Positions 56,711-64,000 of a stretch of DNA of 64,000 nt are shown one piece after another. Origin of the DNA: Papiliotrema nemorosa (Eukaryota; Basidiomycota; Tremellomycetes; Tremellales; Rhynchogastremaceae). The position numbers were made by a program, and so were the translations under genes. Below the pieces are notes generated by a model. That model saw only the letters and a list, made by a program, of their open reading frames with translations. It did no database searches and was not told where the DNA came from. The stretch spans positions 298,501-362,500 of the forward strand of contig JASKOT010000018.1 in assembly GCA_032158125.1 (NCBI GenBank), read 5' to 3'. The number at the start of each line of letters is the position of its first letter. Within the stretch, counting starts at the first letter, position 1.

Positions 56711-59700
56711 ATGTTGCAGTCGCATTTCCTTCCTGTCCCAACGAAACGCGCAACCCCCTTGCCGGATTTACCGACCCAGCTGCTCAACTACATTTCGACG
56801 CATTTCAGGGATACACATCCAGACTCGTTCAAGAAGGATGTCAATGCATTGGTATCACTTCGAAAGGACTGGGTAGAGCCGAAAGGCGAGATGCATCCAG
56901 AGTTCATCAGGGGTCTCATGAGGTAATCTCGCCCTGTTTTCGCAAGCTCACGGTGTAGATATCATGCTCAGTTGGCGTTTCTTGCGACAAAGTTTCCATC
57001 CAACGTACGTGTAGAACCTTTGCAGAGGTCTGACTCGCGTCAGATCAATCTCTCTGTCTCATATCATCTCCCATTCCCTCCACCATTCTCGCTCACTCCC
57101 GACTCGCCTATCAGTCTACCTTCTTTGACCTTTGAGAGGGCAGCGGTGTTGTACAATATTGCGGCCATATACGCTTCGATGGCAGCATCAGAGGCAAGAG
57201 CAGAAGTGGCAGGGATCAAGCGGGCACTAGGCTTCCTATCGGTCAGTGCGCCTTGCCCCATGCTGAGCTAAAGGACAGTCTGCAGCTGGAGTCTTGGAGC
57301 ATCTCAGGGCAAAGGTCCTGCCAACTCTACAGCAAGAGCTGTCAACACCGGGAACTGCAGGGTATGATATGACAGAGTCATTCTTGACAACCTTGAGAGA
57401 ATTTGTACTCGCAGAAGCACAAGAATGCTACTGGCAGCAAGCAGTTTTGCGTAAGTCGTCTCTGACGATCCCCTCGTCACGCTGAGCAGACAGAGGGATC
57501 GTACAAGAATGGACTCATAGGCAAGCTGTCCATGAAGGTATGCAGCACGTCTCTTCTTGGAGCTGTTATGGAGCTAATCCTAGGTATCCGAGTATTACAA
57601 GTCCGCCCTCTCAGCCGCCAACTCAGATATGGCACCTTCTGCCGGGTTCTTCCCCCAGGTGGGCGGACTGCCCCTTGCAATGATGAATAACACTGACAAT
57701 AGAATTGGATCTCCCACTTGACAGTCAAGCAGATGCACTTCGAGGCAGCAGCCCAATACCGTCTGTCCCAGGAGGATTTCGAAAAGAGCCGATACGGAGA
57801 AGAGATTGCGAGGTTACGAGTGGCTGAGGGGTTGACGAAGAAAGGCATAGATGCTGGTAAGAAGGGCGTAGCAGAGTCGGTCGTCTCTGAAACAAAGGTG
57901 AGCATTGGCTCGTGTTGGAAGAAGCTTAGCTCACATGCAAGAACCTTCAAGCGGCGGTCAAGACGGCTTTGGAGAGAGCCGTGAGGGACAACGACCTGGT
58001 TTACGTGTCACCTATTCCACCTGCAAGTCAACTGGCACCCATCGTCGGAGCCGGAATGGTCAAAATCGCGATACCAAACGAGATATCAGATCCGATAGCT
58101 TGGTTGATGGGTCGGGAATCTGGCATGGAGCCGCTGTTCAGCGCCTTGGTACCTTATGGGGTCCATTTAGCCCTCAGTAAGCCCTTTCTCCATTCTTCAA
58201 GACGTACAAACTGAGATCTCAGGCATATACGACGATAGGAAAGACACCCTTGTTCGAGAGCTTGACGGCAAGCGCGAAGAGCTGGACGGTGTGGCCGCGA
58301 GGTGCGTATGGCGTATTCCACCAAAGATGAGAGCGTGACTCTCAGCACATTACAAAGCCTTAATCTGCCGGGATCTATACAAGCGTTGGAACGACCTGCT
58401 GGTTTACCACCTTCATTACTCAAGAAGGCCGAAGAGGTGGACGCTTCAGGCGGTACCTCTCGCATACTGCATCTACTGGGCGAGGCCTCTCGACTCTCGC
58501 AGCAAAACTCTTCTGCCCTATCGGAGGTGAGCAATACAAGCTCGCAACCAGTTGCTCATCTCAGGCCATGGACATTCTCGATCACGAGGCTACAGAGAAC
58601 GAGGAACTACTCGCTCGGCAGCCGCATCTCGGGTCCAGCCGTCCGCCTTCTCATGTTGCCAATGCGCATCTAATTGCTACCGCGACTCAATATGAAGCGA
58701 CGATCAAACAAGCCTCCGGAAGCGATGTCACGGTCAGACAGAAATGGGAGGAGTGGCAGTCACTCATCGAGATATTAGCTGGAGGCGAGGTAGGAAACGA
58801 TACTATGCGCAAAGATTCAGTCTGACAAGGCAGAGCGAGATTCAAGATCATGTTCCATCCACTTCAGGGTCGGCAGGAGCTGTGCCACAAGCAGTGAGGC
58901 CACTTCGCGCTTCTCTGGAAGATCTGGACGACCTCATAGCGCATCGAGCGACACTCGTGGTGGAGGCCAAACACATCGCTCAAAAGGACGATGTACGGTC
59001 TCAAGTCTTGCAAGAGGCTACCAAATTAGCGCATGGAGGATCGGGAGATGTGAAACCAGAGTGGTTTGAGGATATCTTCGACAAGAGCTTGGCAAAGTAC
59101 GACGATGTCAAGAAGGATATGGAGAATGAGGCGGCAAGACAGGAACGACTGCTGGCGAAGATTCGGGTGAGCGCAGAATTGTCCTGCTCGAGCTTAGATT
59201 GACGATCCTAGGAGCAGAACGACGCTTTCATCGCCCAACGCAAAGATGACCCGCGTGTCAAAGAACGCGAGAGTCGGCTACAAGAGATGGACATGGCCTA
59301 CTGGAAATGGAGGGAGATAGTCGACAACGCAGAAGAAGGGATTAAATTTTATCATGCATTTGGAGAAATGCTGAATGGGTTCAAGACCGCTTGCCTGCAG
59401 TTCCTTAACTCCAGAAGAGCGGATATTGGGTGAGGAATGCCACGCAAAGGCAGATAGTGGTTGACGATACAGACAAATCACGTCCGGAATGGCTCGTGCT
59501 TCCCTCGGTCCCTCACCTTCCGACGCGCCTCCGCAGACCTTTTCGCCTCCCTCGCAACAGCAGGTCCCGCAACAGACTTTCTCGACCGGCCCTTCTCGGC
59601 AGTCCCATCCGCAGGCGCCGCGACAAGCCTCTCCTCCGATGTCGTTCTCACTTCCACATCCCTCTTCATCTTCGTGGACAAGTTCCAACGATCTTTTACC

Positions 59701-59881
59701 GCCTCCACCTCCTCCGCCTGTCCTTCGTAGTGGAGGCATACAGACTCAGCCCAGGGAGGCGCCGGCTTTAGACACCCCGAGTCGTCGCGTTACTCGTAGC
59801 CAGGCAAGGGCACCCATTGGTGATGCGGAGAAGAATCCCTACGCTGCAGGATCACGGAGACAAGGTGGAGGTGTGGTGTGA
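56711..59881 (+). CDS. RIM20: pH-response regulator PalA/Rim20
   Basis: ALIX-family scaffold of the Rim101/PacC alkaline-pH pathway. It binds ESCRT-III Snf7 and the transcription factor Rim101 so that the protease Rim13 can process it. About 870 residues from 12 or so exons. The start LQSHFLPVPTKRATPLPDL matches PalA. The BRO1 domain follows: LRKDWVEPKGEMHPEFIRGL, LPSLTFERAAVLYNIAAIYA, AEAQECYWQQAVL, VSEYYKSALSAAN, HLTVKQMHFEAAAQYRLSQE. The V domain reads VYVSPIPPASQLAPIVGAGM, then GMEPLFSALVPYGVHLAL and LQSLNLPGSIQALERPAGLP, the PalA-type order. A helical part (YWKWREIVDNAEEGIKFYHA, then FGEML) and a Pro-rich tail (PPPPPPPVLRSG) end the protein. The last splice (near 59430-59475) gives IGQITSGMARASLG. 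The sister family member BRO1 lies at the other end of the window. Confidence 0.92.
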
Positions 59882-59960
59882 TTGAAGCGATCTGGAAGCA
59901 TGCATGATTGTATGGGCTGCATTTACAACAATGAAGACAACGACGAAGTCTCCGTATAAT

Positions 59961-62005
59961 CTATTTCCGATGGATCCGTGAGCGACGATCAAAGCTGATA
60001 CCGCCCTTCCATCGACCTCTAAAACCGTGGGCGGTACATCGTGTTGATGGATCATGCGCATTCCAATCTTGTTCCCCGCCGAGATACGACCCGAAAGCAT
60101 GCAGAGGTAGCACGCTGATGATCAGCATGACTCCCAAAGGGCCTTGTCAGCTGAACTTACAGAACGTCGCCTATCAGAGCGCCGTTTTCCATTCCAATCA
60201 GCTCGTTTGGCGCTACACCATATTGAACAAGGAGATATCGAAGAACGGCGTCTGTGAATGGACCGGGTCCAGTAGTATCGAGCTGAGATATTCGTCAGAT
60301 ACACCGTTGATCTTTGTTTGAAAGATGATACTCACTATATTTTGCCAGGAATCATGGTGCTGGCCTTGTTCTCGCTGATGCATTATATCCGTAGTTGCAG
60401 TCTCCAAAACATCCAAGAATACAGGGTGGAAGGGTTTAGCCTGCTGGTCAGCTGCGCTGGAACTCCTGGTTAAGCTGCGCCAACTGACCATGAATGTCCA
60501 CTGAACGATCTGCAAGTCTCGCGTGTATCCAAATCGCGGATCCTGTCTTGGGTGAGAAACATCGTATTCGACCGCTACGACCAAAGAGACTCTTCGATTG
60601 TTGATTCCCCTCGATGTATCTTTGATTGGACTGGACGCAAGGTCAAGATCCGGTCTATCGGCAGAAGGGGGTGGAATGTGCTCAATGTCGTGCGGTGACT
60701 CGAGGTGTCGCATTGCCCGCTGAAGCGCTGCAAGGCCTCGAGGTGTCAGGTCACTGGCATGAGTTCCCCATAAGTCAGGGTCTGACAAGACCTAAGAAAT
60801 CAGCCATGAAGAAGGGAAATGACACAGATAGCGCTCACCGAGGTGTCGGAATCTGTGTATAGACCTCCCTTGACGAGCATCATAAGGTACCTCAGCAAAT
60901 CACTCTTCAGCACAGGTCTGCCCAGTCCATGCCACATCTCCTCCCAAGCTCGCTTTCCATTACCCTCCCCTTCGTCTGAAAGCTCGATTCTATCCCCTAT
61001 CCCGCCAATAGACTCCTGGAACCAAGCTTCCATCTGATCATCATCTCCAACTTCAATCTTCCATCCCTGGGGACCCAGACGGGACTCCCACCATTGAAAC
61101 TCATCGGGAACGCCAGCACGACCATCTTTATCGAAGGTGAAGATGTTTTTCGACATGTCTTGCTCTACGACCGGCGAATGACCATCCACCATCCGCTGAA
61201 GGGAATCTGTAAGGGCGTCCTGGTATTTCGAGTTTTTGAAATATGTGTTTGTAAATCTCTCGAGGCGCTCTATATACGCGTTGAAGTCGGGATTCAAGGC
61301 ATCAGGCGCGGTGCGCACCAAAGCCTCGCTTGCATCCTGATCATACGAGCTGAGAAGGGAAATCCGTTCGTCCTCGTACAGTTGTGACAGCAATTGGAGA
61401 GACTGGGCAGTCGTCCCGTCAATCGTATCAGATGAGAACAAGGGGCGTAAGGATGAGAAGGTCGGCGAATACTTGGGGTTGTAGAGCGCGAGAACGCATA
61501 CAAGGGAGAAGAGGGATACGAAGCCGAGCAGGATCTGACGCGAGCGCAAGGTGAGATACACCTTTGGCGGTATCAGGGATGCGGGATGATTTGGCGAAGG
61601 GGAGGATCGGCCACCTTTATCCGAGAACAAAGTTGATGTTGGCGACAAAGTAGGGGATAAGCGGTCTCGGTCAGAGTGACCAGGTCTGGGTGAGGGATTC
61701 CGAATAGGAACGGTTCTAACGATGAGCTTGCGCAATGCACAAGAGTAAAACCTACAACATTGGTCGCGACGAGGGCATCGAGGAATATCGAGTATGTTCA
61801 CACACCACACTCTGTGGTGCGAGCAGGTCGAGATGGATTGATGTTCCTCTAAGATGCTCCAAGAAGCCGGATCAGATAGACAGGTGGATGCGTCGTGAAA
61901 CACCGGTGATAACGAGCGAGGCCTCTTGAGCACGTTTTCTCGTTCTGTATGAGTGGCCGGGTGATGGGGTTGGATGAACATCGTGTCTGCGACATCTTCT
62001 TGCAT
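59961..62005 (-). CDS. GT32 alpha-1,6-mannosyltransferase (Och1/Hoc1-like)
   Basis: Golgi type II membrane glycosyltransferase of family GT32, the family of yeast Och1 and Hoc1, which extend N-glycan outer chains. A cytosolic Ser/Pro/Arg-rich N-terminus precedes one anchor (ILLGFVSLFSLVCVLALY). The stem and catalytic domain follow. SDLLRYLMMLVKGGLYTDSD contains the Asp-x-Asp metal- and sugar-nucleotide site, continued by DTSVLSDPDLWG across an intron. Later parts read VAVEYD, then RFGYTRDLQIVQWTFM and AKPFHPVFLDVLETATTD, then TGPGPFTDAVLRYLL. The end SFDRRSRIHRK comes from the exon finishing at 59961. The DPW/HHS-type motif region is partly covered by introns. The start is uncertain: 62005 is the furthest in-frame Met, but an intron in the first 90 codons is possible. 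Confidence 0.8.
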
Positions 62006-62650
62006 ATATACCTGGCTGGCAGCGACGACCGATTGGCGACGGTGACTAGAGAAAGACGAGCGTAGGGTACAATTGAATGGATGAGACTTGGAATGATCGC
62101 CGGTTCCGGAAATTCCGGTTCAATGAGTCCCCTTCGATTTACCCCATCCACCGCACCAAAGAAACCTTAAAAGCACTCTATAGAGGGCCGGAATGCGTAA
62201 AAGAACAAGGGATCGTCAAGTGATCGCTGCCAAGGAGGCTGGCAGATGCATAAGAAACAGGGAGTCCCGATCAGCTTTTTTTCGCGCTCCTCCTCATTCG
62301 TCGCCCGCAAGGAGTCTCACGCGAAACTTCAGCAACCTTTGCACTAGCCGAGACGTACTGTACCTCTGTCTCTACAGAGACCTGGATGAGACTGTCGGTT
62401 ATGGCTGGAGGTATTGAGAGGCAGGGTGGGAGGCTAGACGAATGGCATCTCGCCTCAACGGGCAAAGACGCTTCGTCTTCTTGCTGAGTCTTGCTGTACT
62501 GAGGTAATAGAAATGCATACAGACTATTGTATAACAGTCAAAACAGCAAAACCAGCATTGGAGACCGGTTTGCGCCAGTTTCCATAATAAAGGATGGCGG
62601 ATGGGAAATCTATGACCTACTGATGATTGCGTAGAGTACTATGAATCAAG
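62006..62650. other. Intergenic before the repeat array
   Basis: No gene is supported. A short palindromic-looking CCGGAAATTCCGG lies near 62102-62114. The last 40 nt (GATGATTGCGTAGAGT) already resemble the tail of the repeat unit to the right. Confidence 0.4.
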
Positions 62651-62965
62651 TGTCACAATGCTTCCCTACTACTTACCAGCCCAACGCAAGACTATTTCAT
62701 CTAGGCAAAGGAATAGGTACTCAACACGTTAAGTGACTAGTCACCAGTAACTAAATCGGCTAAGTTGTCCAGGGTTGACTGATAATTGGTGAGGTAGGTG
62801 AAGTGAAGAAAACGGAGGGTTTTGGCCAGACCAAGCATGGAGGGCAGGACTACAGGTAGATAACAAGTAGTGATGCAAAAGCGCTGTTATAGTGGTCTAT
62901 TGACTTAATAACAAGAGGCTGAAGAGCCAAATCATTCTCCTTTCCTCCTACTTATATTCCTTCCT
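62651..62965 (+). repeat. Repeat unit copy 1, direct
   Basis: The most diverged but longest direct copy. It starts TGTCACAATGC, contains the core ACCAGCCCAACGC ... GGTACTCAAC, then CACCAGTAACTAAATCGGCT, a variable middle, GTAGATAACAAGTAGTGATG, CGCTGTTATAGTG, and TATTGACTTAATAACAAGA, ending near an AT-rich CTTATAT. Confidence 0.75.
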
Positions 62966-62968
62966 TTG

Positions 62969-63120
62969 TGTCAAGTTGCTCCACTACTAGTTACCAGCCC
63001 AACGCGTGACTAGTTTATCTAGTCTAGAAAGAGAAGGTACTCAACGAGATATGTGAACTTAGCCACCAGTAGCTAAATCGCCTAAATCGTCAAGTGTTGA
63101 ATGATGATTGCGGAGAGTGA
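62969..63120 (+). repeat. Repeat unit copy 2, direct, truncated
   Basis: Begins TGTCAAGTTGCTCCACTAC and runs through the core to TGAATGATGATTGCGGAG, then stops directly before copy 3. It lacks the 3' part found in copy 1. Confidence 0.8.
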
Positions 63121-63124
63121 ACAG

Positions 63125-63821
63125 TGTCACATTGCTCCACTACTACTCACCAGCCCAACGCGTGACTAGTTTGTCTAGTCTAGAAAGAGAAGGTACTCAA
63201 CGATATACGTGAACTTAGTTACCAGTTGTCATGAAGGCTACCTCGACGCGACTTACTTTTGCCACCAACGACCGAGGATATATAACCGAGACCTCAACGA
63301 TTTCGCCTATTTCGCTGAAATTGCCTACTTTAACGACTACTCGAGAATTCTCGCTGAGAAACCGATTACCGCCGAAGAAGCCCAAGGAAAGGCAGAGATA
63401 GGTGGAATATCGTTCAATTTTTCGTCATCACTCAACGCTCATTCAACGCCCAAGGAATCCTTCGTTCATGACCAGAGAGATATATAAGTACTTGGAGAAG
63501 ACAGTGGATTCCTTTTTCTTTAGCTTCTTGTTATTGAGTCAATACAACACTATAACAGTGCTTTCAGCATCGCTACTCGTTATCTACTCGTAGTTCTGCT
63601 ATCAAGTTATCTTTAGCTTCGGCTATTCTCGTCCGCCAGTCACTCTCGCTCAAATCTTGTCCATCTCGTTCAGTCTCGCCGATTATCACTCAAGCCTCAG
63701 CGACTTAGGCGACTTAGTTACTGGTAACTAAGTTCACATATATTGTTGAGTACCTTCTCTTTCTAGACTAGATAAACTAGTCACGTGTTGGGCTGGTAAC
63801 TAGTAGTGGAGCAACGTGACA
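63125..63821. mobile_element. Foldback element with 101-nt inverted arms
   Basis: The left arm (63125-63225, copy 3 of the repeat core) and right arm (63721-63821, part of inverted copy 4) are each 101 nt and differ at 7 positions by eye, six of them transitions. The 495-nt interior holds a 92-codon open frame (63209-63487) with no recognised motif and the rest of inverted copy 4. No transposase is seen. It could be a non-autonomous inverted-repeat (MITE/foldback) element, or two head-to-head solo copies of a dispersed repeat such as a retroelement end. Confidence 0.6.
63481..63821 (-). repeat. Repeat unit copy 4, inverted
   Basis: Read on the minus strand it starts TGTCACGTTGCTCCACTAC and passes through the same core, GTAACTAAGTCGCC, CGAGTAGATAACGAGTAGCG, AGCACTGTTATAGTGTTGTA, TATTGACTCAATAACAAG and an AT-rich end CTTATATA. 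It is the fullest copy, about 340 nt. Confidence 0.75.
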
Positions 63822-64000
63822 CCAGTAACTAAGTCGGCTAAGTCGTTGAGGGTTGAATGATGTTTGCCGAGAGTGAACGAGGCAGGAGGATTTGGACGAG
63901 AGTGGCTAGAGAACAAGAGGAGCGCAAGCTAGAGATGACAGAGGGCAAGAGTACAAGTAGATAACGAGTAGTGATGCAGAAAGCACTGTTATGGTGTTGT
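63822..64000 (+). repeat. Repeat unit copy 5, direct, runs off the edge
   Basis: Lacks the first 100 nt and starts ACCAGTAACTAAGTCGGC directly at the end of inverted copy 4. It continues TTGAATGATGTTTGCCGAG, GTAGATAACGAGTAGTGATG and AGCACTGTTATGGTGTTGT to the window's last base. Confidence 0.75.

Noticed and set aside
62102..62114. CCGGAAATTCCGG palindrome-like element near the GT32 5' end
   Set aside because: Short, single occurrence and no known factor match; could be chance.
63209..63487. A 92-codon + strand frame inside the foldback element, possibly a transposon protein
   Set aside because: No transposase or other motif, begins inside the left arm, and overlaps repeat sequence; left out as a gene.
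1..64000. tRNA, rRNA or snoRNA genes
   Set aside because: I looked for B-box-like GTTCGAATCC and box C/D pairs by eye on both strands and found none I could support; a covariance-model scan would be decisive.

Overview
The window is nuclear DNA from a fungus, most likely a basidiomycete yeast of the Tremellomycetes (Cryptococcus/Kwoniella type). The evidence is dense protein-coding genes on both strands, many short GT-AG introns of about 40-60 nt with CTGAC-like branch points, no operons, and a eukaryotic housekeeping gene set (succinyl-CoA ligase, GINS, arginyl-tRNA synthetase, HP1, CDC20, TFIIIC, ESCRT adaptors). The exact taxon is inferred from protein style only. Genes were assembled by eye across introns, so outer coordinates are firmer than individual splice sites.

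Layout. 0.6-10 kb: BRO1 (-), a HYPK-like protein (+), LSC1 (-), PSF1 (+), arginyl-tRNA synthetase (-). 10-14.5 kb: an F-box/WD40/UIM protein and an MBOAT/wax-synthase-like membrane protein. 14.7-21.7 kb: BYE1 (-), an HP1 heterochromatin protein (+), the mitochondrial phosphatase PTC7 (-). 21.7-24.3 kb: a gene-poor stretch with one orphan ORF. 24.3-33.2 kb: a mitochondrial helical-repeat protein (-), CDC20 (+), a DCAF-type WD40 protein (-), a DUF1295 membrane protein (+). 33.4-45.7 kb: a small membrane protein (+), a DHHC palmitoyltransferase (-), a very large SMP/C2 lipid-transfer tether (+), a C-terminally anchored orphan (-), a disordered clathrin-adaptor-like protein (+), ROT1 (+). 46-51 kb: TFC6-like TFIIIC subunit and a methyltransferase. 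51.2-59.9 kb: an amidase remnant, an SPX-RING ubiquitin ligase, NUR1 (-), RIM20/PalA (+). 60-62 kb: a GT32 mannosyltransferase (-). 62.6-64 kb: nested direct and inverted copies of a non-coding repeat running off the right edge.

There is no cluster with a single job. Several genes share themes: endosome/ESCRT and membrane traffic (BRO1, RIM20, the adaptor-like protein, SMP/C2 tether, DHHC enzyme), chromatin and the nuclear rim (HP1, NUR1, BYE1, TFC6), and mitochondria (LSC1, PTC7, the helical-repeat protein, possibly a dual-targeted ArgRS). The least explained elements are the right-end repeat family, the long homopolymer G/C tracts in three divergent promoters, the gene-poor 2.5 kb, and an unresolved splice junction in the HYPK-like gene. 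I did not find a clearly new multi-gene system.
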